Source of the DNA: Trichormus variabilis 0441
GTDB lineage: Bacteria > Cyanobacteriota > Cyanobacteriia > Cyanobacteriales > Nostocaceae
Assembly: GCF_009856605.1 (NCBI RefSeq)
Contig: NZ_CP047242.1
Coordinates: 6,142,501 to 6,206,500, forward strand
Direction: 5' to 3'
Length of the DNA: 64,000 bases
Part shown: one piece after another, positions 57,653-64,000 of the stretch
How the letters are laid out: each line of letters opens with the position of its first letter
How positions within the stretch are numbered: position 1 is the stretch's first letter
Notes under the pieces: model-generated
Databases searched by the model: none
What the model was told of the DNA's origin: nothing
What the model saw: only the letters and a program-made list of their open reading frames with translations
Translations under genes and position numbers: made by a program

Positions 57653-58986
57653 TGGCGATCGTTACGCTCCCCAATAAATCAGTTGCGGTCAATCCTCTCA
57701 AGCAAAGTCAAGCCCTGGGCGCTTCTTTAGCCTTCTTGGGATTGAAAGGGATGATTCCTCTGTTTCATGGTTCCCAAGGTTGTACAGCTTTTGCCAAAGT
57801 GGTGTTAGTCCGGCATTTTCGGGAAGCCATACCCCTGGCGACAACGGCGATGACGGAAGTAACTACCATTTTGGGTGGTGAAGATAATATTGAGCAAGCA
57901 ATTCTCACTTTGGTGGAGAAGTCCAGCCCAGAAATTATTGGTCTGTGTAGCACTGGATTAACAGAAACCAGAGGCGATGATATTGAACGCTTTCTTAAGG
58001 ATATCCGCGATCGCCATCCGGAAATATCTCACCTACCAATTGTATTCGCGCCTACACCAGATTTTAAAGGGGCGTTGCAAGATGGATTTGCGGCGGCTGT
58101 GGAAAGCATCGTCCAAGAAATTCCCCAACCCGGTACAACCAGAAGCGAACAAGTCACAATTTTGGCTGGTTCTGCCTTCACCCCCGGAGATTTGCAAGAA
58201 ATCAAAGAGATTGTCACCGCTTTTGGTTTAGTACCTATCTTTGTTCCTGATATTGGTGCTTCCTTGGATGGACACTTAGATGAGGAATATAGTTCGGTAA
58301 CAACCAGTGGAACAACCGTCACACAACTAAAAGAAGTCGGTCGTTCCGCCTTCACCATCGCCTTGGGTGAAAGTATGCGGGGTGCGGCGAGGATTTTGGA
58401 AGACAGATTTAACATTCCCTACGAAGTCTTTAGCGAACTCACTGGCTTAGAACCCGTAGACGAATTTATCCAAGCCTTAGCAATTCTCAGCAGCAACCCA
58501 GTACCAGAAAAGTATTGTCGTCAACGTCGCCAACTACAAGATGCAATGTTAGACACACACTTTTACTTTGGTGCAAAACGCATCTCCTTGGCGCTAGAAC
58601 CAGACCTGCTGTGGTCAATGGTCAAGTTTCTGCAATCAATGGGGACACAAATTCACGCCGCCGTTACTACCACACGCTCACCCTTATTAGAACAACTCCC
58701 CATCAAGAGCGTAACCATCGGTGATTTAGAAGACTTTGAAGAACTGGCAGTAGAATCTGACTTGCTAATTGGTAATTCTAACTTAGCAGCGATCGCCAAA
58801 CGTCTTTCCATCCCTCACTATCGTCTTGGTATTCCCATTTATGACCGCTTAGGTAATGGTCATTTCACGAAAGTCGGCTATCGCGGCTCAATGGAAGTCT
58901 TGTTTGGCATCGGTAACCTATTTATAGATGCAGAAGAAGCAAGAGTTAAGAACTTTGATGAGAATTTTGTCATGGGTAATAGGTAA
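57652..58986 (+). CDS. nifN: FeMo-cofactor assembly scaffold NifN
   Basis: The 444-residue NifK paralogue has HGSQGCTAFAKVVLVRHF with a cluster Cys, TTAMTEVTTILGGEDNI and IGLCSTGLTETRGDDIE. The N-terminal NifK extension is lacking, as usual. It forms NifEN with NifE. Start and stop overlap nifE. Repeats separate it from nifX. Confidence 0.96.
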   Translation: MAIVTLPNKSVAVNPLKQSQALGASLAFLGLKGMIPLFHGSQGCTAFAKVVLVRHFREAIPLATTAMTEVTTILGGEDNIEQAILTLVEKSSPEIIGLCSTGLTETRGDDIERFLKDIRDRHPEISHLPIVFAPTPDFKGALQDGFAAAVESIVQEIPQPGTTRSEQVTILAGSAFTPGDLQEIKEIVTAFGLVPIFVPDIGASLDGHLDEEYSSVTTSGTTVTQLKEVGRSAFTIALGESMRGAARILEDRFNIPYEVFSELTGLEPVDEFIQALAILSSNPVPEKYCRQRRQLQDAMLDTHFYFGAKRISLALEPDLLWSMVKFLQSMGTQIHAAVTTTRSPLLEQLPIKSVTIGDLEDFEELAVESDLLIGNSNLAAIAKRLSIPHYRLGIPIYDRLGNGHFTKVGYRGSMEVLFGIGNLFIDAEEARVKNFDENFVMGNR

Positions 58987-59085
58987 TGGGTAATGGGTAA
59001 TAGGTAATAAAAGAGAATTTAATTTGTCCCTAATCCCTAATCCCCAGTCCCCAATCCCCAATGCCCAATCCCCAATTCAGGAGCA
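58984..59085. repeat. Short tandem repeats between nifN and nifX
   Basis: TAATGGGTAATGGG repeats are followed by CCCCAGTCCCCAATCCCC repeats. An AGGAGCAATC ribosome-binding site for nifX follows. Confidence 0.65.
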
Positions 59086-59091
59086 ATCAGA

Positions 59092-59505
59092 ATGAAAATT
59101 GCCTTTACCACTAGTGACCGAATTCATATTAATTCGCACTTCGGTTCTGCTAAAGAAATTGATGTCTACGAAATTAACGCGGAAGGATATCAATTTTTAG
59201 AAACATTGAACTTTGAAGGCGAACTCAAAGAAGATGGCAACGAAGATAAAGTTGCACCAAAATTAGCCGCATTAGCTGACTGTGCCATTGTGTATGTCGT
59301 CGCTATTGGTGGGACTGCGGCTGCCAAATTAATCAAAAAAGGTGTCACTCCTGTAAAGGCGCGATCGGAAGAAGAAAAAATCAGCGAACTCCTGAATAAG
59401 TTAGTCGAAACCCTTAAAGGTAATCCTCCACCTTGGTTGCGGAAAGCATTGCAACCAAAAACCAGAAATTTTGCTGATGAAATTGAAGACGAAGCAACAG
59501 TATGA
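59092..59505 (+). CDS. nifX: Nitrogenase cofactor carrier NifX
   Basis: The 137-residue protein opens MKIAFTTSDRIHINSHFGSA, the NifX/NifY-fold core with a conserved His, and AIVYVVAIGGTAAAKLIKKG follows. NifX binds NifB-co and the FeMo-co precursor in transit to NifEN. It overlaps the next gene by 4 bp, so the two are coupled. Confidence 0.94.
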   Translation: MKIAFTTSDRIHINSHFGSAKEIDVYEINAEGYQFLETLNFEGELKEDGNEDKVAPKLAALADCAIVYVVAIGGTAAAKLIKKGVTPVKARSEEEKISELLNKLVETLKGNPPPWLRKALQPKTRNFADEIEDEATV

Positions 59506-59978
59506 CCCCAGAAAATAACGTCAACGGCACTGCTACTAGTGTCGTCTCTACCTCCCCATTTTTGAAAGCATTAGTCTTACAAATTCGCGGACAAGATGCT
59601 TATGGAGTATATCGTAGCTGGTCTGATGATTTACTCCTCAAAGGCTTTGTTGTTACCAAACAAAAGAAACGGGAAATTTCCGTGCAAGGAGAAGTTGACC
59701 CCGTAACCATATCACGGATTATGTCCTTCTTTAAGGCGATCGCCGCCAGAATTGAACAAGAAACAGGCTTAATCTCCCAAGTTGTACTTGACTTAAGCCA
59801 TGAAGGTTTTGGCTGGGCGTTAGTTTTTTCTGGTCGTCTAATACTCACAGTTAAAACCTTAAGAGATGCTCATCGTTTTGGTTTTGACTCTTTGGAGAAA
59901 CTGGCGGAAGAAGGAGATAGATATGTTGCAAAAGGAGTTGATTTAGCTAATCGCTATAAAGAAGTAAGTAAGTTGTAA
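59502..59978 (+). CDS. NifX-associated nitrogen fixation protein (DUF269)
   Basis: The 158-residue protein has LVLQIRGQDAYGVYRSWSDD and MSFFKAIAARIEQETGLISQVVLDLSHEGFGWALVFSG, the DUF269 pattern. It always sits next to nifX in nitrogen fixers. Its function is not firmly established; a role in cofactor assembly is inferred from position. It is followed by a strong hairpin. Confidence 0.93.
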   Translation: MTPENNVNGTATSVVSTSPFLKALVLQIRGQDAYGVYRSWSDDLLLKGFVVTKQKKREISVQGEVDPVTISRIMSFFKAIAARIEQETGLISQVVLDLSHEGFGWALVFSGRLILTVKTLRDAHRFGFDSLEKLAEEGDRYVAKGVDLANRYKEVSKL

Positions 59979-59997
59979 GAGGAGTTTTAAACGCAGC

Positions 59998-60041
59998 GAA
60001 AAGTTCCTCGAAGCCGGGTTTCCCGGCGTAGGAAACTTTTC
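59998..60041 (+). other. Long hairpin after the DUF269 gene
   Basis: GAAAAGTTCCT pairs with AGGAAACTTTTC, and the inner GCCGGG with CCCGGC, giving a nearly continuous ~17-bp stem. It lacks a clear T-run, so it may stabilise the nifENX message 3' end rather than terminate it. Confidence 0.6.
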
Positions 60042-60101
60042 AAGACAGAGGGGCGCGGAGGTTTACGCGGAGGAACGCAAAGTTTTCTGCGCCTCTATGT
60101 G

Positions 60102-60190
60102 ATACCAATTCACTAAAATGCTGAAACAGATCCAACTTCGTAAATCCTTGTCAATCTGGGATTTATCAATTGCGAATTGCGAATTGGTAT
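60102..60190. repeat. 89-bp fold-back repeat
   Basis: ATACCAATTC at the left and GAATTGGTAT at the right are perfect 10-bp inverted repeats. The left end resembles one end of the repeat at 26417-26541. Confidence 0.6.
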
Positions 60191-60216
60191 GAGACATTCA
60201 AAAACTATTCAAGACT

Positions 60217-60432
60217 ATGCAAATAGAAGAAACAACGATTGAGGAAATACAAAGCAAAATCAAACGCCTTAATAGTAAAGCTGGGCAAATGAAAATGGAT
60301 CTGCACGATTTAGCAGAAGGTTTGCCAACAGATTACACCCAACTGATGGACGTTGCGGCGGCAACTTATGAAATTTATCGTCAGCTAGATGAACTCAAGC
60401 AAGAGTTGAAGAAATTGGAGAACACTAAATGA
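60217..60432 (+). CDS. DUF683 (CCE_0567 family) nif-associated protein
   Basis: The 71-residue helical protein has KIKRLNSKAGQMKMDLHDLAEGLPTDYTQL, the DUF683 pattern, followed by a coiled helix. Members form small helical dimers, are found in nif clusters and are of uncertain function. The stop overlaps the nifW start by 4 bp. Confidence 0.92.
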   Translation: MQIEETTIEEIQSKIKRLNSKAGQMKMDLHDLAEGLPTDYTQLMDVAAATYEIYRQLDELKQELKKLENTK

Positions 60433-60746
60433 CTAAGAGCCTAGAAGAATTTAAGAAGCTCGTAGATGCAGAAGAATATTTTAAATTCTTTGAGCTAGAT
60501 TACGATGCAAAAATTGTCAATGTTAATCGTTTGCATATTTTGAAAAAATTCTCGCAACTCATCAGCGAAATTGATACTAATTATCCCGACATAAGTGCAG
60601 AAGAAAAGTTAAATCAATATTCATTAGCTTTGCAATCAGCTTATCAAGTATTCCTCGGCTCATCCCCACAAGAACAAAAGTTGTTCAAGGTGTTTAAGGA
60701 TAAGCCAAAAAATGTAATCACGCTGACAGAACTATCGTCTGATTAG
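60429..60746 (+). CDS. nifW: Nitrogenase-stabilising/protective protein NifW
   Basis: The 105-residue protein has SLEEFKKLVDAEEYFKFFEL and VNVNRLHILKKFSQLI, the NifW pattern. It protects or matures the MoFe protein under oxygen. It is coupled to the DUF683 gene by overlap and lies 10 bp before hesA. Confidence 0.93.
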   Translation: MTKSLEEFKKLVDAEEYFKFFELDYDAKIVNVNRLHILKKFSQLISEIDTNYPDISAEEKLNQYSLALQSAYQVFLGSSPQEQKLFKVFKDKPKNVITLTELSSD

Positions 60747-60756
60747 GAGGTATAAA

Positions 60757-61560
60757 GTGATCAACCTAACGCCTACCGAGTTAGAACGTTATAGCCGCCA
60801 AATGATGCTCCCTAATTTTGGCGAAGCGGCTCAAAAACGCCTGAAGTCAGCGACAGTTTTAGTCACAGGTGTGGGGGGATTAGGCGGTACGGCGGCGCTT
60901 TACCTAGCAGTAGCGGGCGTTGGGCGACTAATCCTCGTCCGGGGCGGTGATTTGCGACTGGATGATATGAATCGTCAGGTTCTGATGACGGATGATTGGG
61001 TTGGTAAACCAAGGGTATTCAAAGCCAAAGAAACCCTACAAGCAATTAATCCTGATATCCAGATAGAAACAATTCACGACTATGTTACCTCGGACAACGT
61101 AGATTCATTGGTACAGTCTGCTGATATGGCGCTGGACTGCGCGCACAATTTTACTGAGCGTGATTTGTTGAACTCAGCTTGTGTGCGCTGGCGTAAGCCA
61201 ATGGTGGAAGCAGCGATGGACGGGATGGAAGCTTATCTGACAACAATTATTCCTGGTGTGACTCCTTGTTTGTCCTGCATCTTCCCCGAAAAACCAGAGT
61301 GGGATCGGCGCGGCTTTTCTGTTTTAGGCGCTGTCTCTGGGACACTAGCTTGTCTAACAGCGTTGGAAGCAATTAAGTTGATCACTGGTTTTAGTCAGCC
61401 GCTATTGTCGCAATTACTCACCATAGACTTGAATCGGATGGAATTTGCCAAGCGTCGTTTGTACCGCGATCGCTCTTGTCCAGTGTGCGGTAATGATGCG
61501 CCTTGGAGATATGCACAATCCAATTCAATGGAAACCAGCAGCAATTGCACACATAGTTGA
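60757..61560 (+). CDS. hesA: HesA, E1-like adenylyltransferase (ThiF/MoeB family)
   Basis: The 267-residue protein has the adenylation nucleotide-binding motif VLVTGVGGLGGTAALYLAVAGVG and RQVLMTDDWVGKPR, followed by CLSC and later CPVCG (zinc-binding Cys pairs). It starts at GTG 60757 with a strong AGGAGG ribosome-binding site. HesA is expressed in heterocysts; a role in sulfur or Mo transfer to nitrogenase is proposed for the family but not proven. Confidence 0.93.
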   Translation: MINLTPTELERYSRQMMLPNFGEAAQKRLKSATVLVTGVGGLGGTAALYLAVAGVGRLILVRGGDLRLDDMNRQVLMTDDWVGKPRVFKAKETLQAINPDIQIETIHDYVTSDNVDSLVQSADMALDCAHNFTERDLLNSACVRWRKPMVEAAMDGMEAYLTTIIPGVTPCLSCIFPEKPEWDRRGFSVLGAVSGTLACLTALEAIKLITGFSQPLLSQLLTIDLNRMEFAKRRLYRDRSCPVCGNDAPWRYAQSNSMETSSNCTHS

Positions 61561-61639
61561 CATAAATGCAATCTCACACATCACTACAAATACCACACCT
61601 GAAAGCACAACAACTATTCGCTACTAATCAGGAGATTTG

Positions 61640-62011
61640 ATGACCGTTACTTTAACAGAAAAGGCCGAATTTCGTCTACGAGCATTCCTACGAGGTTCTG
61701 CGAAAGACGCTAACGAAACCACAAAAGGTATTCGCATCTCTGTCAAAGATGGTGGTTGCAGTGGCTATGAGTATCTGATGGATGTCACCAGTCAGCCGCA
61801 ACCAGATGATTTAGTCAGTCAACAAGGTAGTGTGTTGGTTTACGTCGATGCTAAAAGCGCACCTTTATTAGAAGGAATTGTCATCGATTTTGTTGAAGGT
61901 CTTGTCGAAAGTGGCTTTAAGTTCACCAACCCCAACGCTACTAGTACTTGCGGTTGTGGAAAGTCTTTCAAAGCAGGTGACTGCTCCCCCGAAGGTGTAC
62001 CTTGCAGCTAA
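61640..62011 (+). CDS. hesB: HesB/IscA-type iron-sulfur protein
   Basis: The 123-residue protein starts at ATG 61640 (MTVTLTEKAEFRLR); a TTG lies one codon earlier. The three cluster cysteines are in KDGGCSGYEYLM and STCGCGKSF. It is a nif-linked A-type carrier for [Fe-S] delivery to nitrogenase proteins. It lies 80 bp after hesA, in the same direction, in the well-known hesA-hesB-fdxH order of Anabaena. Confidence 0.95.
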   Translation: MTVTLTEKAEFRLRAFLRGSAKDANETTKGIRISVKDGGCSGYEYLMDVTSQPQPDDLVSQQGSVLVYVDAKSAPLLEGIVIDFVEGLVESGFKFTNPNATSTCGCGKSFKAGDCSPEGVPCS

Positions 62012-62202
62012 ATAATTCGTAATTATTACCTAGTACATCAGTTAACAGTTAACTGTTAATCGCATCAAGTCTTCCTGTAAACAAAATGGCTCATTGCTTC
62101 CCATCAAATGCAGTGTCCAACTCCGGCTTAATTCTCGAAGAATTCAGGGAGATTTAACTTCGAGAAATCTATCGATCCTATAAATTTGAGGAGAATCAGA
62201 AA
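62012..62202. other. fdxH promoter and leader
   Basis: About 190 bp with no gene. A ribosome-binding site GAGGAGAATC precedes the fdxH ATG. fdxH is reported to have its own heterocyst promoter in Anabaena. Confidence 0.5.
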
Positions 62203-62502
62203 ATGGCTACCTATCAAGTTAGATTGATTAGCAAGAAAGAAAATATCGATACCACCATCGAAATTGATGAAGAAACTACAATTTTAGATGGTGCAGAAGA
62301 AAATGGTATTGAGTTACCTTTCTCTTGTCATTCTGGTTCTTGTTCTAGCTGTGTAGGCAAAGTTGTTGAAGGTGAAGTTGACCAATCTGATCAAATCTTT
62401 TTAGATGACGAACAAGTTGGTAAAGGCTTTGCTTTACTTTGTGTTACTTACCCTCGCTCCAACTGCACAATTAAGACCCACCAAGAACCATACCTTGCTT
62501 AA
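62203..62502 (+). CDS. fdxH: Heterocyst-type [2Fe-2S] ferredoxin FdxH
   Basis: The 99-residue plant-type ferredoxin has the cluster motif [14 protein letters not shown] and the final ligand in [13 protein letters not shown]. Typical heterocyst features are the basic and less acidic surface ([16 protein letters not shown]) that suits NifH. It is the immediate electron donor to nitrogenase in heterocysts. A terminator follows. Confidence 0.97.
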
Positions 62503-62550
62503 TTTATTGCTGTAATCGCTACTATTTACAGCTTGTGCAAGTGTAGCTTA

Positions 62551-62582
62551 AATCAGGATGAACTATATCCTTCATCCTGATT
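62551..62582 (+). terminator. Terminator after fdxH
   Basis: An 11-bp perfect stem (AATCAGGATGA with its complement) closes a 10-base loop, and TTCTT follows. It lies 49 bp after the fdxH stop and makes the frame start at 62558 implausible. Confidence 0.75.
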
Positions 62583-62617
62583 TCTTATATAAATCTATTC
62601 TGAATTTATTAACACCA

Positions 62618-62869
62618 ATGTTTTCACCATTTACAGTAAATGGCAGTTCTTTACAATTGCTAAAAGTTGGCGATCGCGGAATAGTCAAGTTCTGCAATAT
62701 TCCAGATAAAAATATTCTCAAAAAACTCAAGTCTCTGGGCTTAAATACCGGGGTCACTATCACCATAGAGCAAGAATTCCCTTCTTTAATGATTCAAGTA
62801 GGAAGCATTCTTTTAGAGATAGATAAAAAACTTGCCCGTAATATCTACGTTCGTGTAATTAATAATTGA
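62618..62869 (+). CDS. FeoA-domain protein
   Basis: The product has 83 residues from the ATG at 62618 (MFSPFTVNGSSLQLLKVGD). The SH3-like FeoA fold is visible in DRGIVKFCNIPDKNILKKLKSLGLNTGVTITI. FeoA proteins assist the ferrous iron transporter FeoB; no FeoB gene is in the window. An upstream start at 62558 would lie inside the fdxH terminator. Its position beside fdxH suggests an iron-related role in nitrogen fixation, which is inference. Confidence 0.8.
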   Translation: MFSPFTVNGSSLQLLKVGDRGIVKFCNIPDKNILKKLKSLGLNTGVTITIEQEFPSLMIQVGSILLEIDKKLARNIYVRVINN

Positions 62870-62910
62870 TTGAATTGAGAAAAATTTTTACTGATAAGTA
62901 ACTTATCTTA

Positions 62911-63012
62911 TACCGTTTCTTAATGAAGATGTACTTTATTCTGGACTGTAGAGACTTTGCACACAAGGTCTCTACATCATTTCTTGGGTACAACTTCATA
63001 GAGAATTGGCAT
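62911..63012. repeat. Interspersed fold-back repeat, copy 2 (inverted)
   Basis: The unit is an inverted relative of 26417-26541: ATACCGTTTCTTAATGAAG at one end, the central hairpin arm TGTAGAGACTTTG, and CATAGAGAATTGGCAT at the other end. It lies between the FeoA and Mop genes. Confidence 0.7.
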
Positions 63013-63128
63013 TACAGTATGAGAGTACTTGAAATTATTAAAATATTAGGGAAATAAAATAAATAGAGACTTTAATATATAACGTCTCTATTTAGGGAAT
63101 AAAGGTAAGCCACCTAATTAGTTTTGGT

Positions 63129-63338
63129 TTAGTCAACAGCAACTATCACATCTGAGGATTTAATTAAAGCGTATGCTTGCTTACCCTCAGTTAGTTGGAG
63201 TTTGTCTGCTGATGATTTGGTGATAATCGAAACTATCTCTACCCCAGGCGCTAGTTCTAATGTCACCTCGGTGTTGACAGTACCAGGCACAACTTTTTTA
63301 ACAGTTGTTTTCAAGAAATTACGTGCGCTAACTTCCAT
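63129..63338 (-). CDS. Mop-domain molybdate-binding protein
   Basis: The 69-residue protein starts MEVSARNFLKTTVKKVVPG, the exact Mop/TOBE opening, and continues NTEVTLELAPGVEIVSIIT. Mop (molbindin) proteins bind molybdate in oligomers for storage or homeostasis. The place at the end of the nif cluster fits supply of Mo for FeMo-co. Confidence 0.92.
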   Translation of the reverse strand: MEVSARNFLKTTVKKVVPGTVNTEVTLELAPGVEIVSIITKSSADKLQLTEGKQAYALIKSSDVIVAVD

Positions 63339-64000
63339 ATATTATAATCTTACCTGCTTACAGGAAACAGAATACCAACATTTTCAGTAAAACAAATCAC
63401 CCCTTTAGAATTTTTTAATTATTTCTATAGATATAAATTTAAACATTGAAAGGTGATTATCCCTCTTTTATTAAATAAATATAGAATCTATTTAGACGTT
63501 ATATTATAATAATTTTATTGATTCTCTGCCCAGGCAATGTTATTTACTGAAATCCTTGATTTATCAATAAAAAAATAGCTGACATCATACAAGATAACTG
63601 TCAAAATAGCTGCTGTTGTAGTATTTTTTAAGCGGATTTAATCAATGTACACGGCAATTGTTAGAAACATTCATAATCTAAGCTTATCAGAGTGATAATA
63701 TATAAGTAAGCTAAATTGTTGCTAGTGAACCTAGACCTCAGCAAAAAGCGATTACAGGGTTATCTCAGACATTCCTACCTTAATACTGGTCAATCTTAGA
63801 AATTGGGTAGATAGTCATATATCTTCAAGATGATACTCTCGGAACGCTGCGGAAATCTTTAAACAAAAACAACCAGATTTATTAGGGTTTGTCATAAGTC
63901 TCATACTTATCATGAGGTGTGTCTAATTACCTTAAACGCTTTTCAGCCGGCATATTTAATTACTCTAATTATGCAGGCTTTGCCAAAGCAGTTTGGGCGA
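63339..64000. other. AT-rich end of the window, no gene called
   Basis: About 660 bp, AT-rich to about 63700. Short frames near the right edge (LITLNAFQPAYLITLIMQAL up to the edge) could be the N-terminus of a membrane protein continuing beyond the window, but no start with a ribosome-binding site is visible. I see no repeat or terminator. Confidence 0.4.

Noticed and set aside
62558..62617. Upstream extension of the FeoA gene
   Set aside because: The codons fall inside the fdxH terminator stem-loop; the ATG at 62618 gives a normal FeoA length.
63880..64000. Possible membrane-protein gene start at the right edge
   Set aside because: Hydrophobic residues are readable (PAYLITLIMQAL), but no start codon with a ribosome-binding site is visible and the frame has stops just upstream.

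Overview
The window is chromosomal DNA of a filamentous, heterocyst-forming cyanobacterium of the Anabaena/Nostoc (Trichormus) group. The evidence is a complete nif-hes-fdxH cluster, a nifD gene interrupted by an 11-kb excision element with its own xisA recombinase, a form I rbcL-rbcX-rbcS operon with a RuBisCO activase, chlorophyll and carotenoid genes, frequent GCGATCGC (HIP1) octamers, and the short tandem repeats typical of these genomes. Gene order matches what I recall of Anabaena sp. PCC 7120 and Anabaena variabilis ATCC 29413. fdxN is intact here, whereas PCC 7120 carries a large fdxN element, so the window fits a variabilis-like genome better. Strain identity is inferred, not proven.

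Bases 1-34,200 hold mostly housekeeping and photosynthesis genes in short operons on both strands. In order they are: the end of a hexapeptide acetyltransferase; a DUF928 / CHAT-CHASE2 / DUF1822 group; rsmG, prxQ, lrtA and lipB; a fused amino-acid ABC transporter; an ADP-ribosylglycohydrolase; crtW with a very small psaJ-like gene beside it; gatC, ycf3, an SRAP protein and a GST; a hemerythrin protein; chlM; a nucleoside hydrolase; RuBisCO activase; rbcLXS; a propeller protein; panB; a lipoprotein methyltransferase; and an amino-acid permease. This part also carries decayed Uma2 genes, one of them split by a 112-bp MITE with a clear 8-bp target duplication.

Bases 34,200-35,716 are a long leader or intergenic region before nifB, with a fold-back repeat and a strong orphan terminator. 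Bases 35,717-63,338 are the nitrogen-fixation island: nifB-fdxN-nifS-nifU, nifH-nifD-(element)-nifK, a Mo-nitrogenase C-terminal-domain gene, nifE-nifN-nifX-DUF269, DUF683-nifW-hesA-hesB, fdxH, a FeoA-like gene and, on the other strand, a Mop molybdate-binding gene. Together they cover the nitrogenase structural proteins, Fe-S and FeMo-cofactor assembly, the heterocyst electron donor and Mo handling.

The nifD element spans 42473-53546 (11,074 bp), between 11-bp direct repeats GGATTACTCCG. Excision would join codons exactly and give a 497-residue NifD. In this vegetative form nifD instead reads into a foreign tail. The element carries xisA, a CYP110-type P450, a DUF900 hydrolase, an EcsC-like protein, two Uma2 proteins and several proteins I do not recognise. 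Three NtcA-like sites in exact 16-bp steps lie between xisA and the attachment site. I saw no rRNA, tRNA or CRISPR array. All family calls are by eye from motifs; no database search was possible.
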